In this document: one piece after another, positions 1 through 8,027 of the stretch
Position numbering within the stretch: the stretch's first letter is position 1
Layout of the letters: the number at the start of each line of letters is the position of its first letter
Assembly: GCF_002157145.1 (NCBI RefSeq)
Contig: NZ_CP021361.1
Span: forward strand, 2,597,001 to 2,661,000
Source of the DNA: Acidovorax carolinensis
GTDB taxonomy: Bacteria > Pseudomonadota > Gammaproteobacteria > Burkholderiales > Burkholderiaceae_C
Direction of reading: 5' to 3'
Length of the DNA: 64,000 nucleotides
Program-made: the position numbers and the translations under genes
The notes under the pieces: generated by a model
Told to the model about the DNA's origin: nothing
Database searches by the model: none
The model's input: the letters and a program-made list of their open reading frames with translations, nothing else

Positions 1-329
1 GCGATCTCGCTGATGGGTGCGGGCAGCGTGAAGACCACATGGAAGTAGTCCAGGGGCAGCAGGTCGGCCTGGCGCGCATCCAGCCAGCGCTGCGCAGCCC
101 TGGCCTGGCACTTGGGGCAGTGGCGGTTGCGGCAGGAGTTGTAGGCGACCTGCAGGCGCTGGCAGTCTTCACAGCGCAGCACATGTCCCCCCAGTGCCGC
201 GCTGCGGCACTGCTCGATGGCTGTCATGACCTTGAGCTGACCCAGGCTCAGGTGGGAGCGCTGGGCTTGCCGCCAGGCCGGCCCGTGGGTGCGGAAGATG
301 TCCGCCACCTCCAGGGCAGCGGTGCCCAT
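1..329 (-). CDS. IS91-family transposase, N-terminal part (runs off the left edge)
   Basis: The first 109 codons of a Y2-type (rolling-circle) transposase are present; the rest lies outside the window. An N-terminal zinc-binding region is visible, with cysteines at about residues 53, 56, 66, 71 and 74 in the arrangement CEDC...C...HCPKC. It is followed by a segment reading LDYFHVVFTLP, typical of IS91/IS801-like transposases. The ATG at 329 lies 7 bases after the recombinase stop, so the two genes are co-transcribed. Family assignment rests on this N-terminal region; the catalytic tyrosines cannot be seen. Confidence 0.85.
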   Translation of the reverse strand, partial: MGTAALEVADIFRTHGPAWRQAQRSHLSLGQLKVMTAIEQCRSAALGGHVLRCEDCQRLQVAYNSCRNRHCPKCQARAAQRWLDARQADLLPLDYFHVVFTLPAPISEI

Positions 330-336
330 GGTGGGC

Positions 337-1212
337 CTACGCGGTGCTGAGCTGCTCCAGCGGGCTGACCACCTCGCGCAGGACGTCGGTGGCCACCTGC
401 GCGTACATGGCTGTCGTCTCCAGCTTCTTGTGCCCCAGCAGAACCTGGATCACTCGGATGTCCACCTTCTGCTCCAGCAGGTGGGTCGCAAAGCTGTGGC
501 GCAGCGTGTGCATGGACACGCGCTTGTCGATGTGCGCCGACTCGGCCGCCATGTGAATGGCGCGGTTGAGCTGGCGGGTTGTGAGCGGGTCGACTGGATT
601 CATGCCTGGGAACAACCAGCCGCCCTCGAGCATCTTGCCTTGGGCGCGCGCCACGCGCCACCAGACCCGCAGTCGCTCCAGCAACACGGGCGAGAGCATG
701 GCGTAGCGGTCCTTGCTGCCCTTGCCTTGCTCCACGCGCAGCGTCATGCGCTGGCTGTCGATGTCGCCGACCTTCAAGGAGACCACCTCGCTGGCGCGCA
801 AGCCCGTGCCGTAGGCCAGCGACAGCGCGGTCTGGTGCTTGAGGTTGGGTGCTGCTGCGATCAGGCGCGCCACTTCCTCCCGGCTGAGCACCACCGGCAA
901 GGTGCGAGGCACATGAACGGGCTGCATCCTGGCCGTCAGGTCTGCGCGGTCCAGCGTGATCTCGCAGAAGAACTTCAGCCCGGTGATGGTGGCGTTGAGG
1001 GTGGTGGGTGAGGTGCCTTCGTCAACCAGGCGTAGCTGGAAGTTGCGCAGGTCTTCGACGGTGGCGGTGTCCGGAGGCCGGCCCAGGTAGGCGGCGAAAC
1101 GGCGCACGGCCCGGATGTAGGCGGTCTGCGTCTTGGGTGCCAGCTTGCGCATTCGCATGTCTTCGAGCATGCGCTGGCGCAACGGTGAGACCGTCGGATG
1201 GGGTGCATTCAT
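337..1212 (-). CDS. Tyrosine recombinase accompanying the IS91-type transposase
   Basis: A 291-aa XerC-like phage integrase-family protein. The N-terminal SAM-like core-binding domain spans about residues 10-95. The catalytic domain holds R139 (in GTGLRASE), H235-x-x-R238 (HTLRHSFATH), H261 (LLGHKKLETT) and the nucleophile Y270 (MYAQV). All expected catalytic residues are present, so it should be active. It precedes the IS91-type transposase by 7 bases. A two-gene layout with an integrase ahead of a Y2 transposase is known for a subset of IS91-like elements. It is more likely part of that element than an island integrase. Confidence 0.85.
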   Translation of the reverse strand: MNAPHPTVSPLRQRMLEDMRMRKLAPKTQTAYIRAVRRFAAYLGRPPDTATVEDLRNFQLRLVDEGTSPTTLNATITGLKFFCEITLDRADLTARMQPVHVPRTLPVVLSREEVARLIAAAPNLKHQTALSLAYGTGLRASEVVSLKVGDIDSQRMTLRVEQGKGSKDRYAMLSPVLLERLRVWWRVARAQGKMLEGGWLFPGMNPVDPLTTRQLNRAIHMAAESAHIDKRVSMHTLRHSFATHLLEQKVDIRVIQVLLGHKKLETTAMYAQVATDVLREVVSPLEQLSTA

Positions 1213-1227
1213 GATGGTGCTCCTGTC

Positions 1228-1255
1228 GTAAGCGAGGCCAATTGCCTCGGCTTAC
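1228..1255. repeat. Inverted repeat upstream of the IS91-type recombinase gene
   Basis: GTAAGCGAGGC and GCCTCGGCTTAC flank a short CAATT loop and form an imperfect hairpin with one bulged base. It lies 15 bases upstream of the recombinase start on the minus strand. IS91-like elements carry hairpins near their ends, so this may belong to the element terminus, or it may be an operator. The precise IS end cannot be fixed from sequence alone. Confidence 0.5.
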
Positions 1256-1728
1256 AACATCGGCGCGTGCACCATCGCCGTCAACCAACCATCCTGGCTC
1301 GGAGACTACCGCGAGAGCGGTTTAGTCCAAAGGCTGATCTCCGACACTCGAACCTAACGCCTGAAAGTTCGCGTGTTGCGCAACTGGTCATTGGCCGAGC
1401 AGGGTCTCAAGCGACCGCTTTGTTGCTCAGACCGGTCACTCTATTGATGCGAGCCGGGCAAGGTAGCAGGAGCAACTGATCACACCAAGGATGAATTGGT
1501 TCTCCCGACCCGCTGCGGTCGGTGTTGATGTAGGCAACGATCCCAGAAAACCGTCCGAGAAACCGGGGGAATCCCACCCCGGATACTTGGCGGCACGGCT
1601 TATCGGAACCATTGCGAAGAGCATCCGCAGTTGGCCCGCGGGTCCGAAACACGTAGCCAAGGTCTTCTCAAAGAATTAGATCGGCCAGAACCATAGAACG
1701 TCCAAAAGCATTCTCTGGTGTGGTGACC
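1256..1728. other. Intergenic stretch without a recognisable gene
   Basis: About 470 bases lie between the IS91-type element and the stop of ptxD. Short open frames occur on both strands but none resembles a known protein or has a convincing ribosome-binding site. The outer end of the IS91-type element probably lies in here. I see no clear terminator for the ptx operon. Confidence 0.5.
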
Positions 1729-2742
1729 TCATGGCTGCACCGAGCAGTGCGAAGCTGCCACATGAGCCGCTCGGTGCGATGCCTCGTAGTGTGCAAGCGG
1801 CTCATTACCATTTAACGCAACGAGCAAATTTTCAGCAGCCTGCAACTCGATGGCTCGGCGAACCTTCTTCACCGCCGAACCAATGTGGGGTGTGAAAACC
1901 GTGGAGGGGTGTTGCAAGAGTTCCGGATGAATCTGGCGTGGACGGTCTGCCAGCAGCCAGTCTTCCATCTCGTACACATCGGCGGCGTAGGCACCCAGGC
2001 GCTCGTCCTTGAGCGCCCGTGCCACGGCAGCCTCGTCCACAACCGAGCCTCGCCCAATGTTGACCAGGATCTGCCCCCGCCGAACACCTTCAAGCATGGT
2101 GTCATTGACGAGGTGACGCGTTACGTCCAGCAGCGGAACGGCCAGAATGACATAGTCGGATTGCGACAGGGCCTCACCCAGGCTCACCATGGTCAGGCGT
2201 TCGTCATCACCATGCGGGTCCACGCCCAGCAGTTGAGCGCAACCAAATCCGCAGAGGCGGTCAACGATGGCCCGTCCCACGGCGCCCAGGCCAACGACCG
2301 ACACGACCGAGCCGTGCAGACCTATTCCATACAGCTGAGGACGCCAGCCGGCGTAGCCCCTGCGAATACGGGTGTCACCAGCGAGCACGTGACGCGCAGC
2401 GGCAATGGCCAGACCGATGGCCAGCTCTGCCGTGGGCTCTGTCAGAAGGTCTGGCACAAAGCTCACGCTGACCCCCGCTTGTGCACAGGCCATCAGGTCA
2501 AAATTGTCATACCCTTTCAATGCGCAAGCGATGGTCTTGAGCCGTGGAGCGTTCAACAAAGTTCGCCTGTTTACCCGGTCAGGCATGAACGCCATCATGG
2601 CGTCGGCGTCCTTCAGGTGGAGGTAAAGCTCTTCCTCGCTCCAGGGCTCAGGCCCTTGATTCATCACTACATCACCGGCGGATCGAAGACGCGCCAGAAC
2701 TGCTTCATGGATGGGCTGCGTCACCACAATTTTCGGCATCAT
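1729..2742 (-). CDS. ptxD: Phosphite (phosphonate) dehydrogenase PtxD
   Basis: NAD-dependent oxidation of phosphite to phosphate in the cytoplasm; a D-2-hydroxyacid dehydrogenase-family enzyme of 337 aa, matching the ~336 aa of known PtxD. The Rossmann motif GLGAVG is at residues 151-156. The PtxD catalytic set is visible: K76 (CALKGYDNFD), R231 (NIGRGSVVDE), E260 (YEMEDW) and H286 (FTPHIGSA). The frame is open much further upstream, but I start at the ATG at 2742 (a second ATG follows at 2739). AGGAAGG lies just upstream and the protein then aligns end to end with the family. It is the last gene of ptxABCD, 17 bases after ptxC. D175 after the second beta strand of the Rossmann fold is consistent with NAD preference. 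Confidence 0.95.
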   Translation of the reverse strand: MMPKIVVTQPIHEAVLARLRSAGDVVMNQGPEPWSEEELYLHLKDADAMMAFMPDRVNRRTLLNAPRLKTIACALKGYDNFDLMACAQAGVSVSFVPDLLTEPTAELAIGLAIAAARHVLAGDTRIRRGYAGWRPQLYGIGLHGSVVSVVGLGAVGRAIVDRLCGFGCAQLLGVDPHGDDERLTMVSLGEALSQSDYVILAVPLLDVTRHLVNDTMLEGVRRGQILVNIGRGSVVDEAAVARALKDERLGAYAADVYEMEDWLLADRPRQIHPELLQHPSTVFTPHIGSAVKKVRRAIELQAAENLLVALNGNEPLAHYEASHRAAHVAASHCSVQP

Positions 2743-2759
2743 TACCTTCCTCTCTCTTT

Positions 2760-3560
2760 CTATTTCAGATGTTTGCGAAGCGCCGACCCAATGCCGTCGA
2801 CCACGAGCACGCATATGAGGATGGACAGCAAAATGGCGGAGACCTCGTCGTACTTGATCAGGCGCAGAGCTGCCATGAGTTCGAAGCCAATGCCGCCCGC
2901 ACCCACGATGCCCATCACTGCCGATGCGCGAAAGTGATATTCCCATCGGTAGATGGTGATGTCCGCCAACTGGGGCAAAACCTGCGGTAACACAGCATGG
3001 GTGATGACCTGAAACCGGCTTGCGCCCGCGGCCTTAGCGGCCTCCAGAGGTTTCGGGTCCACGTGCTCTATGGCTTCGGCGTAGAACTTGGCCACCATGC
3101 CCGTGGAATGCAGGGCCAACGCCAGCACACCAGGCAATGCCCCAAAGCCCACGGCCGCGACGAACAGAATGCCCAGGATGATTTCAGGCACAGACCGAAA
3201 TGCAGCCAAGATGGTTCTGACGATTCGCCCAACCACCGCATTCGGCGCGGTGTTGGGCGCCGCCACCAGGGCCAGCGGCAACGACGCCAGAACGGTCAGC
3301 GCCGTGCCTGCGATCGACATGGCTAAGGTGTCACGCAATGGAATGACCCAGTGCTCCCAGCGCTCGAAATTCGGCGGCACCATCTCTGAGGCCAACTGCT
3401 GAATCGCTGGGCCGCCTTCGATGAAACGCTGCGCGTCAAAGAAGCCGGTGACATACAAAGCCACCACACAGACGAACAGAACGACACAGGCGGCGCCCAG
3501 CCGTTTGAGTCGCTGCTGTCCGTCGATGGCAACTATGGATTCCAGAGCAACAGACGTCAC
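2760..3560 (-). CDS. ptxC: Phosphite ABC transporter permease PtxC
   Basis: A 266-aa inner-membrane permease of the PhnE type. Hydrophobic segments occur near the N-terminus (residues ~23-40), ~82-100, ~115-140 and at the C-terminus. The ABC-coupling EAA loop is present as EAAKAAGASRFQVITH. Its start codon overlaps the ptxB stop by four bases (ATGA), showing translational coupling. With PtxA and PtxB it should import phosphite. A phosphonate permease would look similar; the adjacent ptxD decides the assignment. Confidence 0.92.
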   Translation of the reverse strand: MTSVALESIVAIDGQQRLKRLGAACVVLFVCVVALYVTGFFDAQRFIEGGPAIQQLASEMVPPNFERWEHWVIPLRDTLAMSIAGTALTVLASLPLALVAAPNTAPNAVVGRIVRTILAAFRSVPEIILGILFVAAVGFGALPGVLALALHSTGMVAKFYAEAIEHVDPKPLEAAKAAGASRFQVITHAVLPQVLPQLADITIYRWEYHFRASAVMGIVGAGGIGFELMAALRLIKYDEVSAILLSILICVLVVDGIGSALRKHLK

Positions 3561-4432
3561 TGCATGCGCCCCAGATCAAGCTTCAGAATTTGTGCGGTGT
3601 CACGCAGAACGTCGTAGGCCTTGTCATCGGTCGCGGCAAAGGCCTGCACACGGAATGACTTGAGAATCTCGGCGTCCTTCATCTCAAGAAAGGCTGCACG
3701 GATGGCTGCTTTCAACTCGGGCGTGAGGTTGCCCTGCATCGCGATGGGGTAGTTTGGAATGGGAGCTGACAGTTCGAGTTGCACGATCTTGTTGGCATCC
3801 ACCGTGCCCTTGGCGATGAGGTTGTCCAGAATGGGTTTTGACAACGCGCCAGCCGGAATTTGCCCTGCCTGAACGGCTCGGGCCACGGCGTCATGCGTGC
3901 CCAGGTAAACGGGGCGGTAGTCGGTCTCACCGTCAAGCTTGTAGTTCTTGAGCAGGTGCGCGCGCGGTGCGAGGTGGCTGGACGTTGAAGCCTGGTCGCC
4001 AAAGCCAAACGGCTTTCCTCGAACGTCAGCCAGTGTCTTCACCGGGCCGCCCGCCGTGGCAATGAGAACCGACTGGTAGGTCGGAGAGCCGCGCTCCACG
4101 CCAACGGCAAAAGGCTCAATGTTGGGCGCCTTGGACTTGGCCAGTACGTAAGAGAACGGTCCAAAGTAGGCCACCTCGATGCGGCCAAAGCGCATGGCTT
4201 CAATCATCGACGAGTAGTCCGTAGTCACCGTAATCTCTATTTCCTTCTTCAGGGTCTGTTCCAGGTACCGCTTCAGAGGCTGTGCGTTCTGAATGATGGT
4301 GGCGGCGTTTTCGTCCGGCAACAGTGCAACGCGAAGCTTGGAAGGATTTTTGCCCTCGGCATGGGCGCCAAGTGGCAACAGGGCGGCCAAAGTGACGGCA
4401 GCGATAAATTGGAAACGGCGACGATTCAGCAC
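3557..4432 (-). CDS. ptxB: Phosphite-binding periplasmic protein PtxB
   Basis: A 291-aa solute-binding protein of the PhnD/PtxB family. A signal peptide is visible: RRR at residues 4-6, then a hydrophobic stretch ending in AHA about residue 25. Family segments include RVALLPDENA, the ligand-site region DYSSMIEAMRFGRIEVAYFG and FGFGDQASTSSHL with its serine/threonine cluster. It delivers phosphite to PtxC/PtxA. The start overlaps the end of ptxA by 7 bases and the stop overlaps ptxC. Confidence 0.92.
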   Translation of the reverse strand: MLNRRRFQFIAAVTLAALLPLGAHAEGKNPSKLRVALLPDENAATIIQNAQPLKRYLEQTLKKEIEITVTTDYSSMIEAMRFGRIEVAYFGPFSYVLAKSKAPNIEPFAVGVERGSPTYQSVLIATAGGPVKTLADVRGKPFGFGDQASTSSHLAPRAHLLKNYKLDGETDYRPVYLGTHDAVARAVQAGQIPAGALSKPILDNLIAKGTVDANKIVQLELSAPIPNYPIAMQGNLTPELKAAIRAAFLEMKDAEILKSFRVQAFAATDDKAYDVLRDTAQILKLDLGRMQ

Positions 4433-5274
4433 GGTAAAAACTCCTTGGATTGAGAGGGGGAATCAAATTGACTGCCCATGTTGGCAGGTGAGGAAGAACG
4501 GGACGGTTCGACAGGTGACGACTTCGCGTACAGGGCAGACTGGGCTTCTTCCGTCAACTGCGCTGCTGTCCCGTCGAACACCACCTGGCCCTGGCGAAGG
4601 CCCACAATGCGGTCGGCGAACATGCGCGCGAGGTTGACTTGATGCAGACTCACGATGGCCGTGAGTCGGTCTTTCTTGCAGATGTCGTGAAGCAGGGTCA
4701 ACACACTCTGCGCGGTCGCCGGGTCGAGGCTGGCCACCGGCTCATCGGCCAGCAGCAGGCGGGGCTTTTGCACCAAGGCACGCGCAATGCCAATGCGTTG
4801 TTGTTGCCCACCAGACAAGGTGTCTGCCCGTGCTAGGGCTTTCTCAAGCAGGCCTACGCGGTCAATGGCCGCCAGCGCCTCCAGCTTGTCAGCCTTGCTC
4901 CAAGGCCACAACGACGCCAGAGATCCGCGGGTGGCGAGCTTGCCCATCAACACATTGGCCAGCACGCTTTGCCGCCCGATCAGGTGGTGCTGCTGGAACA
5001 CCATGCCGCAGTGGCGCCGATGCTCAAGAAGGTTGCGTTTTGAGACGGTGCCGCCCGGCAGATCGGCCACCGACACCTCTCCGTCTGTGGGGCTAACCAA
5101 GCCATTGATGCTGCGCAGCAGCGTTGACTTTCCCGCGCCCGACGCGCCCAGCAGCACAAGGAACCCGCCATGCTGTACCTCCAGCGAGGTGGGCGCAAGC
5201 GCTGTGTGACCATCGGCATAGGTCACCGTGATACCCCGCAAGCTCAGATGGCTCTCGCGAATTGCAGTTTTCAT
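4426..5274 (-). CDS. ptxA: Phosphite ABC transporter ATPase PtxA
   Basis: A 282-aa ATP-binding subunit of the PhnC type. Walker A GASGAGKST is at residues 43-51, the ABC signature LSGGQQQR at 153-160 and Walker B LLLADEP at 173-179. It is the first gene of the minus-strand ptxABCD operon and powers phosphite import through PtxC. The C-terminal ~30 residues are Ser-rich and overlap the start of ptxB. It is divergent from the regulator gene, with a 189-base control region between them. Confidence 0.93.
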   Translation of the reverse strand: MKTAIRESHLSLRGITVTYADGHTALAPTSLEVQHGGFLVLLGASGAGKSTLLRSINGLVSPTDGEVSVADLPGGTVSKRNLLEHRRHCGMVFQQHHLIGRQSVLANVLMGKLATRGSLASLWPWSKADKLEALAAIDRVGLLEKALARADTLSGGQQQRIGIARALVQKPRLLLADEPVASLDPATAQSVLTLLHDICKKDRLTAIVSLHQVNLARMFADRIVGLRQGQVVFDGTAAQLTEEAQSALYAKSSPVEPSRSSSPANMGSQFDSPSQSKEFLPC

Positions 5275-5463
5275 AGCTCGGTTTCATTTGTTGTGGTGCG
5301 CTAGACGCACACCAGGACTCAAGTGGTCAGAGGTATCTCTCGGGAAAGAGGAGGTTCTGGAAGAAACAGCTTCAGTGGAAGCACAGCTCAAGTCTGGGTG
5401 ACCAAGGTGTCATGAATATGAAACTTTCATCCCTAAAAATGAGGGCACCCATAGATCACATCA
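5275..5463. promoter_or_regulatory. Divergent ptxA / ptxE control region with palindromes
   Basis: This 189-base region must contain the promoters of ptxABCD (minus) and the LysR gene (plus). A perfect 13-base palindrome ATGAAACTTTCAT lies at 5418-5430, 33 bases before the LysR start, where a LysR-type autoregulatory site is expected; the classical T-N11-A spacing is not exact. A second repeat, GTGCG-ctaga-CGCAC, is at 5296-5310 in the ptxA leader. No convincing Pho box was found: TGTCAT and TTTCAT half-sites occur but 17 bases apart. Confidence 0.5.
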
Positions 5464-6351
5464 ATGTCTGGACTCAGCCTCCTCGCAGCCTTGAAGGCCT
5501 TTGACGCAACGGCCCGAGCCGGCAGCATGACCGCTGCCGCGAGAGTGCTCGCTATTCAACAACCGACTGTTTCTTCACACATACAGCGCCTGGAGGTCGA
5601 CTTCGGCGTGGAGCTTTTTCATCGGCGCGGGCGGCGGCTTGAACTCACGTCCTTTGGACGCACTCTGTTGAACTACACCCGGCGTACCTTCAGTGGCGAG
5701 GAAGATGCGCACGCACTGCTCGCTGCTGCGAAAAATCAATACGTAGGGCGACTGGTCATCCATGCCATCGGGCCGCACAACGTGCTGCCCGTGTTGAAGC
5801 TGTTCATGAAACAGTTCCCCCAGGTCAACGTGGCTGTTGGCGTAGGCGACTCGCGAACCATCACCGAAAAGATTCTTGACTACCAGGGAGACGTGGGCAT
5901 GGTGCTCAATCACGTCGCTCACCCAGATCTATTTGGCGCGGCTTACCGTACCCAGCGATTGGTGATATTCGGCAACACCCAACACTCACTCGCGCAACGG
6001 GCCACTCTCAAACTGCGTGATCTGCAGGGTCAGAGGTTCGTCATCCGAGAGGAAGGATCGACGACCAGACGCGTGTTTGAACAAGAACTAAAGGAGCGAG
6101 GCGTCGAGGTGCAGGTGGCTCTGGAGATGGGCAGCCGCGAGTCCGTTCGAGAGGCGGTGGCGGAGGGGCTGGGCCTAGGCGTCGTGGCGGAAACAGCCTA
6201 CAGGCCAGATCCTCGCCTTGTTAAGTTAACTATTTCAGACACCAGCATGGCGACACAGGTGCACTTCATCTGTAGAAAGGAGCGGCATCAAGCTCCTCTG
6301 ATCTCGACCTTCCTGGGTTTGGCGCATAGCGTAAGTCAGAAAATTGCCTAG
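5464..6351 (+). CDS. ptxE: LysR-type regulator of the phosphite operon (PtxE-like)
   Basis: A 295-aa LysR-family transcription factor. The winged HTH occupies residues ~1-65 (FDATARAGSMTAAARVL, QPTVSSHIQRLE), and the substrate-binding domain follows from ~90. The substrate domain resembles those of regulators in phosphonate/phosphite clusters, consistent with sensing phosphite or a related anion. In the Pseudomonas stutzeri locus, as I recall, ptxE is the last gene of the same transcript; here it is divergent, the standard LysR layout. The name is inferred from neighbours and family. Confidence 0.85.
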   Translation: MSGLSLLAALKAFDATARAGSMTAAARVLAIQQPTVSSHIQRLEVDFGVELFHRRGRRLELTSFGRTLLNYTRRTFSGEEDAHALLAAAKNQYVGRLVIHAIGPHNVLPVLKLFMKQFPQVNVAVGVGDSRTITEKILDYQGDVGMVLNHVAHPDLFGAAYRTQRLVIFGNTQHSLAQRATLKLRDLQGQRFVIREEGSTTRRVFEQELKERGVEVQVALEMGSRESVREAVAEGLGLGVVAETAYRPDPRLVKLTISDTSMATQVHFICRKERHQAPLISTFLGLAHSVSQKIA

Positions 6352-6507
6352 GTATGGAACTTGGATTCCATGCAGCCGTGGGGCATGGGACCGAGGGGCA
6401 ACTGTTCGCCTGTAGGCCGACTTAAGTTAAGGGTTGTAGGACGCCCGTAATCGCGCGGCGATCCCATCTTGACTGCGGGGCGCGGTCGTGTATCTGAATA
6501 TGCGCTG
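6352..6507. other. Spacer between ptxE and the IS66 remnant
   Basis: No gene is recognised. A short minus-strand frame that begins inside the IS66 remnant and runs through this spacer looks non-coding. Confidence 0.4.
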
Positions 6508-6617
6508 TCAGGCTGACTGCCAGCGGTATGGCAGCAGCTCGCCGATCTGGGTGGCGGGCTGCATGGGCAGGCGTACCATGACATCGCGCAGGTAGGCGTA
6601 GGGTCGTGCCCGTTCAT
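6508..6617 (-). pseudogene. IS66-family transposase C-terminal remnant
   Basis: The minus strand encodes YAYLRDVMVRLPMQP and ends ELLPYRWQSA-stop at 6508, the characteristic C-terminus of IS66 TnpC. Upstream, NGHDP is in another frame, so one base has been lost between NGHDP and YAYLRDV. No more of the transposase is detectable to the right. It marks an old insertion at the right edge of the ptx segment. Confidence 0.75.
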
Positions 6618-6778
6618 GGGGAGACGTGTGCTAGACCATGACTGCAGCTCCCTCGATACCGGTCATCGATGCTGCCGCGCTGCTGGGTGAGCCAATGACA
6701 GCTTTGTGCCAGGCACCGTGAACTCAGGTCACGGCCGCGACCGACAGCAACCGCTGCAAACCTGTCTCCCACCCTCCT
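6618..6778. other. Spacer between the IS66 remnant and the SRAP gene
   Basis: No gene or clear terminator is seen. The segment may hold unrecognised IS debris. Confidence 0.35.
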
Positions 6779-7432
6779 TCAATCTCGTTCACTTCCCACC
6801 CTCAACCCCTCAGCCGCAAATGGCGCCAGGAACTGCTCACTGCGCTCAGACGTCGCTACCAGCCACTCGTCATAGACCGACTCCGGCAACACCACAACCA
6901 TGCGTTTCTCGTCGGTCGGCTTGTGAAACTGGTTCATCAGCGGGTGGGTATCGGCGATGGTCGTCAGCATGGTGTAGCTGTGTACCCAATCCCCCTGGGG
7001 AGACTTCCAGACAGACCACAAACCTGCAATACCCATGGGCCGACCGTCTGACCGTTCGATACGAGTGGGAATGGCCTTGCCGCTGCGCCAGTCCGGTTCG
7101 TAGATGGCCTGGGCCGGGATGATGCAGTGCTGCGCCCTCTTCCAAGCTTCCCGAAAACTCGGTTTGGTGGCCACCGTCTCGCTGCGTGCGTTGTAGGTAC
7201 TGCGGCAGATCTTCAGGTCGGTCGCCCAGTGGGGTACCAGGCCAAACAGGCCGGGTAACGCTTCCCGATCTGGTACTGCGTCATCCCCTGAGTCCTTCTC
7301 CCTGGGGCGGCGGATCAGCAGGCCGGGGCATCCCGGCCAGAGATCGGATTTGCCCAAGTCGGCCGGTGGTTCCACCTGGAACACCTTTCGCAAGACCTGG
7401 GCGTCCCGCACGCCTTCGTAGTGACTGCACAT
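6779..7432 (-). CDS. SRAP-domain protein (YedK/HMCES type)
   Basis: A 217-aa SOS response-associated peptidase family member. Known SRAP proteins crosslink to abasic sites in single-stranded DNA through Cys2 and protect the lesion. Here Cys2 is present (MCSHYEG). Also visible are the conserved asparagine in STYNARSETV, the glutamate in AQAIYEPDWR and the histidine in ADTHPLMNQF (TxxAxxxxxxIHxRMP-like position). It is divergent from umuD with 80 bases between start codons and a LexA box in that space, so it is probably SOS-induced. Confidence 0.9.
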   Translation of the reverse strand: MCSHYEGVRDAQVLRKVFQVEPPADLGKSDLWPGCPGLLIRRPREKDSGDDAVPDREALPGLFGLVPHWATDLKICRSTYNARSETVATKPSFREAWKRAQHCIIPAQAIYEPDWRSGKAIPTRIERSDGRPMGIAGLWSVWKSPQGDWVHSYTMLTTIADTHPLMNQFHKPTDEKRMVVVLPESVYDEWLVATSERSEQFLAPFAAEGLRVGSERD

Positions 7433-7504
7433 GGTTCCATCCTATGCGCGGATGCGCGCCGGTTTTCTGTGAAGCATTCCCAAGGGGCGGGCTTGGCTTC
7501 TATA

Positions 7505-7520
7505 CTGTTGTTATGTCCAG
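7505..7520. promoter_or_regulatory. LexA box at the umuD start
   Basis: CTGTTGTTATGTCCAG fits the CTG-N10-CAG LexA operator. It overlaps a TATACT hexamer (7501-7506, possible -10) and the umuD ATG at 7513. LexA bound here would block transcription of umuDC and possibly of the divergent SRAP gene. Confidence 0.75.
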
Positions 7521-7998
7521 CATTGTAAAAGATCACCTGTTGTCACCCCTGTTCCATGGCGCCGAGTCGGGGCGCTGCAGCACACCAAAGCCCTTGGCCG
7601 ATTGCGCCCTCCCCGCCTTCCAACTTGAATCCCGGATTCGGGCGGGTTTTCCGTCGCCGGCGGAGGATTTCCAGGCCAAACGCATCGACGTGCTCGAACA
7701 CCTGATCAAGCACCCCCAGGCCACCTACAGCATGACGGTGCGGGGTGAGTCCATGCGTGAGGCGGGCATCTTTGATGGGGATGTGCTGCTGGTGGACCGG
7801 GCGATCAAGCCCAGCCACGGCCAGATCGTGGTGGCGGTGGTCGATGGGGACTTCACCTGCAAGCAGCTCTGGCAACGCGGGGGGCGGCTGAAGCTCAAGG
7901 CTGCCAACCCGACCTTCGCCGACATCGTGCCCACCGAAGGCCAGACGGTGGAGGTCTGGGGCGTGGTGATCGCGGCGATCAAGCAGTTCAAGCGCTGA
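7513..7998 (+). CDS. umuD: UmuD-like SOS mutagenesis protein (LexA/S24 peptidase family)
   Basis: A 161-aa UmuD homologue that should self-cleave on RecA filaments to form UmuD', the partner of UmuC in translesion polymerase V. The cleavage pair is Ala44-Gly45 (IRAGFPSP). The catalytic dyad is Ser80 (RGESMREAG) and Lys117 (FTCKQLW). The frame is open upstream, but the ATG at 7513 gives the family length plus ~20 extra N-terminal residues. This ATG is only 7 bases past a TATACT and inside the LexA box, so the message may be leaderless. It is followed 29 bases later by umuC. Confidence 0.92.
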   Translation: MSSIVKDHLLSPLFHGAESGRCSTPKPLADCALPAFQLESRIRAGFPSPAEDFQAKRIDVLEHLIKHPQATYSMTVRGESMREAGIFDGDVLLVDRAIKPSHGQIVVAVVDGDFTCKQLWQRGGRLKLKAANPTFADIVPTEGQTVEVWGVVIAAIKQFKR

Positions 7999-8027
7999 AG
8001 CTGGCGAACCTTGGTTGAACGTGCTGC

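Noticed and set aside
1407..1679. Short overlapping frames on both strands left of ptxD
   Set aside because: Neither strand gives a family resemblance or start signal; probably IS end or spacer DNA.
5408..5430. Possible Pho box (TGTCAT ... TTTCAT) upstream of ptxE
   Set aside because: The repeats are 17 bases apart instead of the 11-base periodicity expected for PhoB.
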